This document shows positions 35,199 through 47,857 of a DNA stretch of 64,000 nucleotides, piece after piece. The DNA is from Syncephalis plumigaleata (lineage: Eukaryota; Zoopagomycota; Zoopagomycetes; Zoopagales; Piptocephalidaceae): positions 62,001 to 126,000 of the forward strand of contig JAIXMF010000023.1 of the NCBI GenBank assembly GCA_025201365.1, in the 5' to 3' direction. The notes under the pieces were generated by a model. The model saw only the letters and a program-made list of their open reading frames with translations. It searched no databases and was not told the DNA's origin. The first letter of the stretch is position 1. Every line of letters starts with the position of its first letter. A program made the translations under genes and the position numbers.

Positions 35199-38100
35199 AT
35201 GAAGGGAGTTAATCGTTCATGGCGTCGAACTGACACTCGACTAACAAGTGTCGAGGATGAAGTTGGCACGAATAACAACGGAATAAGCGGTAGTCTAACG
35301 ACACCGACACAACGACGCGAACGATTCGAGCAAGTACCCGATGCTAATCGATATGAAATGGTAGTTACAGTATTCTATATATATATATATACAAGTGATC
35401 GATAGCATTCACAGATAGACTAATCGTACCACTATGTGCATGGTGCTATTCAGATGAAGCAAGAGCGAGAGAAACTACGACAGCAGTATATTAAACGAGG
35501 ATTAATACAGGATCCTGATCAAAAGATCGATCTACGTAATGCCATCAAGTTTGTCGGTACTTGTCAGGATATGTGTCCGGCATTCGAACGAGAGGAGCGA
35601 GAATATCAAAAGAGTATTGATAAACTAGAACGGGTATGTAATTATGACAATGATATTAATTAATGTAATACATATTCATATGCATGTATATATGTTGACA
35701 GAGAGCAGGTACAACCGATCGAATTGATCATTCACGCGCGGTAAAGACGTTTCATAGACCTGCTGCCGGTAATGAACAGCCATTGCCGTGTGATGTCCGT
35801 CCACCCATCATACTCGAGGTAAGTGTATTCCATTATACATGAATGACATGATAAGATAAACTCATTCTAACATATGATATATACATATGCATATATATAT
35901 ATATAGCGTACACTATCCTATTTAATCTATGATATTGTTATGACGCATGGTGTGGAGAATACTCATTTTTTCGTACGAGATCGTATGCGATCTATTCGAC
36001 AAGATTATACATTACAAAATGAACGTGGTATCTCGGCCATCACAGTGCATGAAAAGATCGCTCGTTATCACATTGCATGCAGCCATTTATTGTGTGAGAC
36101 ACCGAGTTTTAGTGAAAGTCAAGAAATGGAGCAACTACGTAAAGGTACTATATATAATTGTTCATCTAGTTATTCAGCATACTAATAATGACATTATAGT
36201 ATTACAAAGTTTACATGAATTCTATGATGATGCAGCAATCAACGGGTTAAAATGCGAGAACGAGGCTGAATTCCGTAGTTATCATCTAGTTGCTCATTTG
36301 GGCGATAAAGACATTCTACGTCAGGCACAATTCTATCCAGCCGATATAGTTCAATCACCATTAGTGCAACATGCATTGAAATTCCATGCTTTATACCAGC
36401 AAGAGGGCTCATTCCAAATGATTGACATGATACGTTTCTTCCGATTAGTGGCACATCCTACCACCTCATTCCTTACAGCCTGTCTACTTGAACACTTTTT
36501 CATTAAGATACGTAAAAGTGGTCTGGCCATTCTACGTAATGCGGTTAATCTACGTCAGAAACCATCAATACCCGTAGAGCGATTTGTCTCGATGTTCTCA
36601 TTTACGGATTATACAGAATTGGAAGAGTTTTGTCAATTCTTCGGTATGACATTAAATGACAATCAAGTGATATTATCGCAGGATGACACAAGTACGACAT
36701 CAACCGCTGTAACTAGTGCATTTAGTACATCAATACCGGGATCAGCATCTCAGTCACCATTTATGACAGGTATTGGTTCACCATTTGAAACTAGTAAGCT
36801 TCTTATTATATACATATATATATATATATTAGATGAATATGAATCTAAACTTGCTATTCATAGATGATACAACATCGACTGAAAAGAAGGTCAATCCACT
36901 ACCTCGTAGAAAGAATGTTCAATTAGTGACAGTCAAGATGACAGACTCGCTTGCTTCTTATATTGAACAACCTCATTTCCCATCTGATCCACATGCTTAT
37001 GATGTAGTATGGCCACCGGCAATCTTATCATCGACCACATCATTTGTTAAACAAGAATTATTCCACCAGTAACACTGCCACCAACAGCATATCATCATAT
37101 CATCATCAATGTCTATGCCATCAAAGTCACCATTTTCATTTGCTCCATTTGGTGTAGCAGGATCCACTAATAATATATCAAAGCCAATTGTGCAACCACC
37201 GGCATCAATGTCATTTGGATTCAATAACAACGCTAATGTAATTACAAATCAAACTATACCCGCTACTTCAATGTCGTTCAATCCCCGTCAATGACATCTA
37301 ATCCTGGTATCATCAATCAACAGACAACATCGACACTTGCTGTACCCGCTGTACCTACTGCACCAGTAAAAGTAAAACGGGAACCACCACCTATCAAGGA
37401 GATTGCACAAGACATTGTGAATGATATGGTGCAACAACAATTAACCAGTCTACTCACATCAGTATGGACACAATCTAGAGAAGAGGCAAAGAAGGAGGAT
37501 CAAGTCATTAGACAGCGTGCCGCACAAGATATTACATCGGAATTAGTGCAACAATTATTACAGAACATACTTACGGGAACCATTAGTGATGTTCGACGTC
37601 AAGTGGATATATCAGAGGTTATCACACGTACTAGTCGTGAGATGGTGCATAGTTTTCTAGACAAGGCACTATTAACTACCATAGCTAAACTCGTAGCAGA
37701 GACACGAGTCAAGGCATCACTCTATCGATGGACCATACAACGATGGCGTGCTGCGTATCAGGCACGTGAAGCACAGCGTATTGAGCAACAACGACGTATA
37801 GAACAATTCCGACTGAATACATCTGGTATTAAACTGGGACCAGTTCGATGCGATCAACTCTCGTTACCATTAACGGAATTCCACGTAGTACGCGATACTA
37901 CATCTACATCACAAATGGCCACACCAATGGATGAGACAACCTCCGAGGATCCATGGCGACCTATAGATTGGTCAAAACAATTATCTCTACTAAAACTACC
38001 TAATAGTAATGTAGTGCGACAATCATGTTTATGGCGATTATCTGTAGCGGTAGAAGAGGAGGACACCTATCAATGGCATGGCTAGAAGCGAAAACTTAAT

Positions 38101-39251
38101 TGAATCATCATCTAAAGATCCTAATAGTAATGGTATAACTTATCTTGTATCACCACCACCTTCTCATCTTCATCATCTTCATCTACTATGACAAATAAGC
38201 CTATACATAAGGTAGGTCACTATTTTATTATTCTACTGATATATAATGAAATGTAATCTAATAGATAATGATGTTCATTAGATAGTAGAACCATCGGCTA
38301 TTCTATTTATTGGATCGGATCTTAGTCAAGTAGATGAGAATGACAAGGTGTCCATGTAATATCGGTAATGGTAAACATCTCGTATATTATTACTAATGAA
38401 TGTGTATAGGTCAGTTATACGATAAAGCAACGTGAACGATTACGCGCATTGACTCCTACTGTTCATCGAAATGTTCCATTACTTATGGTATTTTGGACAA
38501 ATACTGGATCTGCACAAGAAATGGCATTTGTACATAGGGTAAGCGTTAGTTGTCACAATACATGATATATATATATATTTATGGTTATTTTGTCATATCT
38601 AGGTTACTGAACAATGTACACGAGATTTGGTGTGGAAACGTTGTGTTATCCTATCAGGTTCAGAATCATTTCATGAATTTGATCGACAAATCGATTGGCT
38701 TATGGAGCACAGTTACTGTATCCAGTTATATCATGGCATGGTAAGTAGCATAAGAATGTTGTACTAGATGATGATGGTGTTATTAACTGTCTATTGACTA
38801 GAATTAATACACGAATACTCTGACATATTCCGATGGACATGTCGACGGATTAATCAAGTTGAATCTACCTATTTAATAGTACCGAATAATCAGCATCTAC
38901 CATCTGAGCAACGGAAACGATCCACCTCAGTCACGATATGTCCTTCAATCACACAATAGATTATGTTAATTTAACAATTGAGCTATTTAATAACTATCTC
39001 ACTACACTCGAACAAGTCATCTATTGCTATTTATCACCGGAGGAACAAGTGGATTGTCATTCATTTATGAGACATCTAGCATTGACACCTGTTCATGAAT
39101 TGTAAGTAAATATGAATAGAATACAATTACTATTACTAATAGATCAATGATTAAGAACAAGTTTACCTGGTATGCTACACGACTATTAACTAGTATTACT
39201 TGGATTCCACCCACCATGTCTCAATTACCCGCTAATGGTAAGTTATTAATG

Positions 39252-39293
<42 letters not shown>

Positions 39294-39721
39294 CTTCTAT
39301 GATTAACCATGATTATTGAATAATAGTGACCACCATGTCACATTTATTAAAAGAACTCGAGCCCATTTATTGTCGATGATGGAACAATACTTGAAATCAC
39401 ATAATGTACAACTATATCCATGTCCTATTGCACAGCAAAGGTTATTATCAAATTTCCGATTAGAGGCACAACATCTATTGGATAGTGTGGAGAGGGAATG
39501 TCAAACAATTATCATACCATTACGAAGTTTAGAGGAACCAGCGATCAAGTAAGTAATAATAGGAGATGTATTTCTTTTAACATTTGTTTATTCTATTCTG
39601 TTCTATTAGAAAACCACGTCGAGTGATTGCAACACAATCAAGCTTGAACGATCTACGATCACTTGTACACGATGTACGTGATTGGTTGCAACAAACGGAA
39701 CCATCACCACCACTTTCCTAG
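35199..39721 (+). CDS. SAC3: SAC3/GANP mRNA-export scaffold, frame interrupted
   Basis: The SAC3 domain is clear: GTCQDMCPAFEREEREYQKS, the FHRPAAGNEQPLPCDVRPP motif, LSYLIYDIV, FVRDRMRSIRQDYTLQN, ARYHIACSHLLCE, YPADIVQSPLVQHALKFH and MIRFFRLVAHPTTSFLTACL. FG/Ser-rich sequence follows (SFAPFGVAGS, SMSFGFNNN). Next is a helical region with KEIAQDIVNDMVQQQLTSLL, which resembles the CID/Sus1-binding segment, and then GANP-like C-terminal sequence. Sac3 is the TREX-2 scaffold that tethers mRNA export to the nuclear pore. The reading frame changes near 37,070 and 37,290 and again after 38,085; downstream exons (38,285-39,721) remain open in pieces. The 3' end is uncertain and could include a second gene. 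Confidence 0.8.
39253..39291. repeat. TA dinucleotide microsatellite
   Basis: A run of about 18 TA units in an intron of the SAC3/GANP 3' half. It is the longest of many short TA runs placed in introns of this window (also 30,502-30,522, 40,598-40,618 and 55,810-55,833). Confidence 0.9.
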
Positions 39722-39938
39722 TGCATCCTGTAGTAGGTCGTTGAATGATCGAGTATGATAAGACCATGCTTGTTAATAGTTCAATTCATTTCTTATATAT
39801 ATATATATATTATAGTTACTGTTTTATAATAATAATAATAATAATAAATACACTAATTAGATAGTTAATGATATTTATTTCAATCATGAATAGACTAGAC
39901 TTGAACAATCGTAGATTTATTTGACATGTTATTCTACT

Positions 39939-41166
39939 CTAGTCCAAATCGATACGCCACACACCCAACATGTAATTGAGTCGAATGGTGAATAGATCGA
40001 GAGCCATTTGAATAGAGTCTTGAATGAGTGACACCTTGGATCCATCGATTTCATGCCAAGTAACGGGCACTTCAGCAATGGGAATACCGCAACGCTATCA
40101 ATTATTGTATTATGTTAATATTACCTTATTATTATTATTACTCTTCTACATGCATACTCACCATGGCAATAATCAACACTTCCACGTCGAATATCCATCC
40201 TTCAACATGTACATTGGGAAAGATGCAACGAGCCGCTGAACGAGTGAATAGTTTGAAGCCACATTGCGTGTCTTGTACTTCACGTACACCAAAGATGTAA
40301 AGTAGAGTATGGAAACAATGCATAAGAAAGTTACGGATAGCCGATCGCTAATAGGATGATAATGATCATATTGTAAATATATATTGAACAAGTGAATGAT
40401 AAATGAACTATTCGCTTTACCTTAACCACTGCATCTGTTTGTACGAGATGTGCTCGTGAACCAATTACCACACCTTGTTTGGTCGACTTGCTAATATGGT
40501 TTAACTTTGCTTCAAGTGCCTTGACATCCGAGAACTTTGTGGCACCATCAGCATCGGCAAAGAGTAGATATTCACCGCGTGCACGCATCATACCCTTATA
40601 TATATATATATATATATAATTAGTTTATTATTGTTATTGATACTACTACTACTGCTTACCTCAGCGACAGCACCACCTTTACCACGATTCTGAGCTAGAG
40701 TGAGAACACGAATAGTGTATTCTGGATGTTTTCGCGCATAATCTAGTGCCACTTCCGATGTGTTATCACGACTACCATCATCTACAATAAGAATCTCGTA
40801 GGTGAAATCGGACTGTTGTTGTTGTTGTCGTTGATGTAGGAATTGCGCTGTCTCCTCAAGCATGCTACCCAAACGTTTTTCTTCGTTATAAGCAGGCACT
40901 ACTACGGATAATTGCACGGTGGCATCATCGAATAGACTGGGTAATTCCATAGGAAGATCCGATGTAGCATCTCGTAACTTTAATCCATGCAATGTTCGCA
41001 TTCGTTTAGTCGGTGAAGTTAACACTAGATAAGTGCATATCTAAACATATATGTGATTAGTATGTAATAGGAATAATGATACACGCGTTTATTATTATTG
41101 ACTTACACCAAGTGCGGTTATTACACCAAGCACTAGTAGATATAAGGCTATTTGTACGAATGACAT
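39939..41166 (-). CDS. ALG5: Dolichyl-phosphate beta-glucosyltransferase
   Basis: It starts [20 protein letters not shown], a membrane anchor. A GT2-family domain follows: [74 protein letters not shown] (DAD metal site), [53 protein letters not shown] and [14 protein letters not shown]. It makes dolichyl-phosphate glucose on the cytosolic face of the ER for N-glycan assembly. Exons join in frame and length (~330 residues) matches yeast Alg5. Confidence 0.95.
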
Positions 41167-41843
41167 GATATCTTGTTGTTGTTGTTGTTTTTATCTCGTA
41201 TTAATAAGTGTTGAGACTTCTTGAATAGTTTAAGCAGGCCACCCTATAATACAAAAGGTAACTTATTCGTTATAGCTGTGTAATAATATAGAACAGCCTA
41301 GTCAATAACTTCTTACCGTCACCCAGCGGGATAAGCACTATAGTTATAAACGATAACTATTTAGTAACCACTAACAGTTAGACACGCTTTAGTAAGCAAA
41401 TAATAAAGTGTAATTAATATTGTATAGTATAATAATAAACTATTAGGCTAGTTAATAAGCATCAATATGAGGATAACCAACTATAGTTTAACAGTAAAGA
41501 GAAAGAAAGAGAAAGAGAACGGAAACTAGCCAGCCGACAACTGCGATAAATAAGCAATAGTGGATGATACTAGGCAATGAAAAGACCAGTCGAGATGAAG
41601 TGAGTGGAGAGTGGAAAGAACCCGATAATACGTTTAGAAATGAGAGAGGAGAGAGGAGAGTAAGAGGCAAGATAGATAGAATAAGGTCTTTATTGAAGAA
41701 AGGGAAAAAACAACAACTTATTTATCCCTCACAATCAATAAGGGGAGAGTCAAAATTAATTTGAAGAGTTGAACACAGCCATTGCCATTTGCGATTAAAA
41801 GCCAAAGTAGATGACCTAGAGTAAGAGGCAAGAGAAACGGAGT
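41167..41843. other. Intergenic spacer before the Fanzor element
   Basis: ALG5 leader and AT-rich DNA with GTTGTT and GAGAGAGG runs. Small open frames on both strands overlap repeats and show no family signal. Confidence 0.35.
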
Positions 41844-41890
41844 CTACAGGCTATTTCCATCCAATTTGCGCAGTTAGCCTTCTGTTTTTA
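41844..41890 (+). repeat. Left terminal inverted repeat of copy B
   Basis: It contains ATTTCCATCCAATTTGCGC followed by AGTTAGCCTTCTGTTTTT. The reverse complement of the first 19 bases, GCGCAAATTGGATGGAAAT, is present exactly at 45,806-45,824, and with one mismatch at 18,188-18,206. Confidence 0.75.
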
Positions 41891-41954
41891 TGAACAAATG
41901 ATATTTAACACTTACAGCTACCCTGTATTTTAGACGATTGACGATACAATCTGG

Positions 41955-44200
41955 TTAATTTGTTTTTTGATGTTTGGATCCCTCTTGATCTTGATCTTCA
42001 CTTAGTGAATGCTTTGCGGACGTACTAGGCTCAGGAGGAGAAACAACACCTCGTTGAAATTGTGTTGGAATAAGGTTGTCCTTACGAACACTGCGAATAA
42101 TCTGAATGAAGTTCAGACATGCAGCCATATCCCGATTCCATAAGCGGTGTTCGTATCTTTTAAATTCCGGATCCTCTTTATAATCCACCTCCAGCTTGCC
42201 CTCTTGCTCCTTCTTAGCCTTTATATCTTTCATGGCTTTATTACAAGTTTGATGTGTGCATCTAATAAAATAATTAATTAATATATTATAATAAATAGCA
42301 AAGTGTAATAAATTGTACTTACCTTAAAAGACCATGACAGATAATTTTATGGCTGTCTTCATGTTGCTTCGACCGAGGATTCGCGACCTTCTTGAATTTC
42401 TCGAGGGTGGGATTGTTGCAGGCTGGGCAGCACTTGCTGGTCTTGTGCTCGTCGATTAGAAAGACTTTAAACCCATGTCGTTTCAAAAGCCTTCTAAAGC
42501 CAATACCACGTATGGGCTCGTGGTATTTGGTGTGAGGAGCGGACCAGTTCCCCATCACAAATGCTGCATCCCCACCGAACTTCCCTCTTAAGTCATCAAT
42601 CAGCTTTTGATCACTTTGTTGTTTGCTGATGTAGGCCGAAAGCTTCAACTTCCTGAAGAGAGGATGTTGGGCAGAATGGTCGGAGGGGAGGGTGAGAGTA
42701 TCACGTAAAAGCTGGTGAGAACATCTGTGTGTGTGCTCGATACTTCAGATATTTCTTATAATTCCCCAGAGATACAGTGTTGCCCTGGGCTTTTGAAAGA
42801 GCTGCCTCGGCATCCAGCACCGCCAGATTTCCCTCTTGCAGTCATCGCGAATCCTGCGGTATTCCTTCGTCCTCCGCATCTTGTCTTGATGTAGTTTCGT
42901 GTACTGATATTTGCGCTTCTCTTCCACCGTCGAGTTTTCGTGTACACAAAACAGTAAGTTTCTTCTTCCCGGGTCCACCGCCACGCATTTGCCGTCGATT
43001 GCCTTGTGATCATCAGCTTTTAATTTACTGATATACGGGAAGGGCTCCTTTGCTGATTTCGCTCCCCCTTCCTCGATGACCTTCTCGATGCCCTTTTTGA
43101 GGACCGTGACACCAACGCCATCGGTCTCAATCGAGCCAGAAAACTCGAGCTTGCCATCCTTTTGATCCTTGAATACCTTTCGATTGAGCTCCACGATTTG
43201 TTTCCAATGTTCCTGCTTTTTCTTCTTAAGGGCTTCCTTCCTCTCTTCATCAGTCCACTTCTTCTCCGCTTCCTTCTGCTGCTTAGTCTTCTTATTCTCA
43301 CAATGACATCCTAATATGTTGTGGCAAAGAATAGTAATGTCGATATGAATGTAGCATGGTGAAAAGGATCGGCGCAAGGGAAAGCAGTTGAAAGCTTTCA
43401 AACGGATGCGAGGGAACACGCGCGCAAGCTCAAAGAACGCTTTGAAGTGCTTCACCGGGTTTTTCTTACAGTCGTAATAAAGGCCGTTTTACCAATTCGT
43501 AACGTTATGTAAGCATTAAAACATTTTGAATTTGCTGAATGCTCTGTAAATGGCGATCCTTTTTAGCCAACGCTTCAATCCCCCCTCGGTGTACCATCGC
43601 TAGCTTGAACTCTTTTGCTGGATCTGTGATGCTCTGGTTCTCGCGGAAGCTCATCAGCATTCGGCTTTCTTCATATCTTTAATCCCTTCCTCATATCCTT
43701 TACTTCTCTTGACATCGAAAACTTGTTAATAGCGCGTCGAAGAAGTCGCCAAAGCGCAATCGGACGTTGTTGGTGTAAGCACGTACATCTTCGTTGCCTC
43801 GTAAGTAGCTGACTGATCGGCATAGGCTAACACCGGCGGTTGATAGCCAGTAAGTTTAAGGTAGTCTTTGAGATGCTTCTTGATGAATTTGCGATGTCGA
43901 ACCGTTTTTTCTTTGGTCATGCCTTTTTCCGTACGCTTGATTAAGGAAAGCCATACTTGTTTGAAGAAGTCTTCACGAATATAATTTTCGAACTTAAAGT
44001 TTCGCTTATTATGTTCTTTAAGGAATATATATTTCGCGAAGGCATAAGCATGGAAGGTCGTGGTGTGTACGATGTTTACAAAATCGCGTAACACCGCGAC
44101 GCCTCTTCCAACCAATGCCAGAAAGCGAGGACTTCACAGCCAGAACTCGTTCACTATCGGCAGAAGTAGACGAGCCATGAGTACCTGGCTGTGACGCCAT
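41955..44200 (-). CDS. Fanzor, eukaryotic TnpB-like RNA-guided nuclease, interrupted
   Basis: Start MASQPGTHGSSTSADSER at 44,200. The N-terminal helical part reads FVNIVHTTTFHAYAFAKYI and AYTNNVRLRFGDFFDALLTS. RuvC-I is DGKCVAVDPGRRNLLFCV with the catalytic Asp. RuvC-II is GFKVFLIDEHKTSKCCPAC with Glu, running into a CxxC zinc finger whose second half is GLLRCTHQTC. RuvC-III is WNRDMAACLNFIQIIRSV with the last Asp. So the D/E/D triad and four Cys ligands are all visible. One 61-nt intron (42,262-42,322) is clear. The frame shifts at several points in the N-terminal half (near 44,110, 43,760, 43,450 and 42,700), so the copy is decayed or affected by base losses. Family knowledge: Fanzors cut DNA guided by an RNA made from the 3' end of their own locus. 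A guide could therefore lie at about 41,844-41,955, which is inference. Confidence 0.8.
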
Positions 44201-45747
44201 GGATGAAAGGGATGAATATCAATATAGAAGCAATATGTTAAAACGAGCACAGTTACAATATGAAGGGTTAATTAATCTTTTATTTTATTGTAGTATAGAC
44301 GCTTCTTTATATACGTGGCGTTGGTAGTACTAACTGCGCGGATCTGATGACGTAGGGGTGAAACGCTCGTGCAGACACATACAGGAAGGGTGAATCTATT
44401 ATGGTAAGTAGTATCATTTACAGCGCAACACAGTAAGATCGTATCATCCAGTGTCATTGTAGCAATGGTATAACGCCGATGATAATAGCAATCGGTAAGC
44501 ATTAGTAATCTTGTTAACACTTTATTAATGATATTCGTTATTAATAAATAAGAGATTTGTAAGGGTGTTAATATATTCATTGCATTCTACTAATGCTTCA
44601 TTAACAACTTCTCCTTATCTATTTGTTCACTTTACTAGCTGTTGTTAATGGTTTACCAATCCATTTCCAAGTATCCATTTCATTGTTGCTTCTCTTTCCC
44701 TTTCCCCTTTACTTCATTACCTACATTATTTCCTCCTCCTTTACTTCGTTACCAATGATAATATATTTTCATTCCTCATTATCGACTGATGTATAAATTG
44801 TTAATTTTCTTTATTAGTCAATAAAACATTCTTTCCTCTCTCTCTTTATCAATGCTGTCTTTTTCGTACTAACTCTTCCCTTGTCATTCAGTAACACACT
44901 TATTGTGTCAACTACATTCCACTTGTCAGTAAACAACACACGTCTACTTCCTCTTAACTATATGCTAGTTATTTCTTTTCCTTTCTCAGTAATACGCGTC
45001 TTCTTCGTGTCATTCGCATTTCACTTACTCCTCTTTCACTTTAGCATACACATTCCCAATAGCAGCTATCTACCATACTATCTCTAAGCCGTTTATTTAT
45101 CTCTCTGTTTTCCTCTTGCTCTACCTATTTACATGCTCACTTGTCGTTATTATTACTATACCAATAAGCTTGTTTGCTGTCGTTCTAGTCTTTGTTTTCT
45201 ATCACTGTCCTGCTTATTTATCAATGTTTAAGCGTTCACTGCTCTCGTTGTAATATGCACCTTTTACTTTACCACTCTTTTCCGTCATCTGTTTGTATGC
45301 CACCCTTACGTCATGCTTTTATTTGTATTTTATTTGTTTACTGCCATCTACATACTCTATCTACCTACAAGCATACACTGCTGCTTCGAATAAACTAGCA
45401 TACGTGTTCATGCACCCTTTCTTGCTCATTCCTTGCTCATTCGTGACAAGTCAGTCATTCTACTAGTACTACTTGTTTATTATATTGTTTATCGGTATTC
45501 TATTTGTTCACTCGTTGCTACTCCTATGCATTAACCGTAAGCATTATCATCATAGTTTATCAATCATGCTAGTTTATTACTACTTGTAAGTACATAACAT
45601 GGCAATATCCAACTATACTAGTGCACTTGTATCATCTACCTTATAGAATTGATGATGATAGTTATCGCTATCAATAAATGATCCATTACTAATACTGAAT
45701 TGTTATTATTATCATGCTATATCAATTGCCATTTCTATGATGATAAT
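44201..45747. other. Gene-poor interior of copy B
   Basis: T- and pyrimidine-rich DNA with no protein family signal. Small frames at 44,272-44,580 (-), 44,881-45,087 (+) and 45,192-45,398 (+) are hydrophobic low-complexity translations. Copy A carries an F-box gene in the equivalent interval; I see no trace of it here. Confidence 0.4.
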
Positions 45748-45835
45748 GGTGTTAACAATTGTGTTAATCTATTTATTAATAAACTGCAAATGTTAAAGGA
45801 TAAATGCGCAAATTGGATGGAAATATACTCTACAG
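45748..45835 (-). repeat. Right terminal repeat of copy B, shared with copy A
   Basis: It runs GGTGTTAACAATTGTGTTAA, then TCTATT-TAATAAAC, GCAAA-GTTAA and GCGCAAATTGGATGGAAAT. The same order occurs at 18,131-18,215. Only the inner-to-outer last ~45 bases are matched (inverted) at the left ends. Confidence 0.75.
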
Positions 45836-45974
45836 TGTTTTTTCACTTTCCTTGTTAGTTTACTTGTGCTATTACTACTACTACTACTACTATAATATTA
45901 CGCTATTATTGAGATATATATACACTCTCTACTACTAGTATAGTCGTGTAGTTACTATTACTGCTCATTGAACA

Positions 45975-47176
45975 ATGTCTGTGTTCTCGCGACCGTTATT
46001 CGGTGCAACAACACGCGTGATCAATCTATCTATTGTACGTCAACGATTCAATAATCAATCTATACACGCTGTATCTCGTATAACTACTGCGGGTTCTCTA
46101 TTCAATACATGTCAACGATATGACTATAATCATATGGCGGTAAAACCGACAAAGGATAAAAACGCGTCTACACCACCATTAACACCGAGTGATAGTAGCG
46201 GTGGTATGAAGAGTGACTCCCCTATACGATGGCAACCGATACGTGCGCCAACACTTCGTCAATGGCCTGGTATTCTTAAAGAACTAAGTAAAGATCGGTT
46301 AGCTGCATTAGTTGGTAAGCATATATACATACATACATACATGTATACATATTATAGCTATCCTTATTAATATGATTATACGTCATTAGTATTGACTACC
46401 ATGTGTGGTTATGCATTGGCTCCTGGTGCCACTAATCTGGCCACATTATTCTGGACTACGACAGGTACCGCGTTATGTGTTAGTTCCGCGAATGCCATCA
46501 ATCAATGGTTGGAGGTGCCATTCGATGCACAGATGGCACGTACGCGTAAACGTGTACTCGTACGGCGTGCCTGTACACCCGCTCAAGCATTCGGGCTAGG
46601 TACACTGAGTGGTGTACTGGGCACCGGTCTATTATGGAGTTGTGTCAATCCCACCACTGCCTACTAGGTGCCACTAATATTCTACTGTATACTGCGGTGT
46701 ACACACCCATGAAACGTCGATCTATCGCTAATACTTGGGTGGGATCCGTGGTGGGTGCCATTCCACCTATCATGGGTTGGGCAGCCTGTACGGGTGGTAT
46801 CGAGTTGCCCGCACTTGCATTAGGGGCCGTATTGTATGCTTGGCAATTCCCTCATTTCAACTCGTTAAGCTATTTGATACGTGCTGAATACGCTAAGGCA
46901 GGCTATCATATGGCATCCGTGCTACGTCCCAATCTTAATGCAGCATCTTCATTGCGTAATTGCGCCCTACTCTTACCGTTGGGTGTATTGATGCCTGCAC
47001 TCGATGTTACTACCTGGTGGTTTGCCGCGGATGTCACCCTCGTTAACGTGTTGTTCACCGTAGGAGCATGGCGTTTCTGGCATAAATCAAATAATGATAC
47101 GGCACGTAAACTTTTCTTTGCTAGTCTCGTTTATTTACCCATCTTTTTCGGTCTTTCATTAGTGCATAAAAAATAA
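45975..47176 (+). CDS. COX10: Protoheme IX farnesyltransferase, mitochondrial
   Basis: The basic, Ser/Arg-rich N terminus (MSVFSRPLFGATTRVINLSI) fits a mitochondrial presequence. UbiA-family motifs follow: LTTMCGYALAPG, the first prenyl-diphosphate site NAINQWLEVPFDAQMARTRK, LLGATNILLYTAVYTPMKRR, SVVGAIPPIMGWAACTGG, YAWQFPHFNSLSYLIRAEYA and several membrane helices. It converts heme b to heme O for cytochrome oxidase. Two exons are evident. At about 46,655 the frame needs one extra base (reading NPTTA then LLGATN) in a region where every homologue is continuous, so a missing base in the assembly is likely. Confidence 0.93.
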
Positions 47177-47857
47177 CCAATACATACATACATACATACA
47201 ATCGTATTATCTAGTAAGATAAAGAAGAGAAAAAAACATTATATTTATACTTAATTCTTTCTTTTGTTTGAATATTGTAATATTCAATAAAAACATTTAA
47301 TAAACAATTACGCTATTGACATCAATAAATGTTTTATTGTTATATGCAGTATAATCATGAAGTAATACGCTATATCATTTGATGCACATGCGATGATAGA
47401 TCATATGGCAGATAGCAATGGTATTAGTAGTAGCAATAACCAATAGAAACATTCAGATGACAATAGTGATAATATAGTATTGAATAGCAAAATAGCCTTT
47501 TTAAATGAAGAGAACTCTATTGTCTACCACCATTACTTAGAGTTGTAGACAGTAAAAGCAACACAAACACACATACACGCACACAACCACACAGCACACA
47601 TACACATACGTATACACACACACACACCACACACCTACACGAAAACATAGACGCGTGTATATGATGTGGATTAGTACACGCTATAAGAAAGATACTAGTA
47701 AGTGATGGTAATGAGTATATATGAGAGATAGATAGATAGATAGATAGATGGTAATGTGTGTATGTGTATGTGTACGAGTACGAGTACGAGTACGAGATAG
47801 AGTGTGATATATGGTTTGTATGTTTACTAATTGTGGCCTATAGCAACTTTACATTTT
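47177..47857. other. Intergenic with microsatellites
   Basis: Convergent spacer between the COX10 and eIF4E stops. CATA repeats lie at 47,184-47,200, a long CA-rich tract at 47,559-47,640 and GATA repeats at 47,725-47,748. No gene is recognised. Confidence 0.4.

Larger units (their letters stand above)
41844..45835. mobile_element. Fanzor-bearing DNA element with terminal inverted repeats, copy B
   Basis: The left end begins CTACAGGCTATTTCCATCC and continues AATTTGCGCAGTTAGCC (41,844-41,880). The right end (about 45,785-45,835) is its inverted match, reading GCGCAAATTGGATGGAAAT with CTACAG-like terminal bases. The element is about 4.0 kb. It holds one recognisable gene, a Fanzor nuclease on the minus strand, followed on the 5' side of that gene by about 1.5 kb without a gene. 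The right ~85 bases match the right end of copy A near 18.2 kb. No DDE, Y- or S-transposase is recognised, so mobilisation in trans or by an unknown mechanism is inferred. Target duplications are not resolved by eye. Confidence 0.6.
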
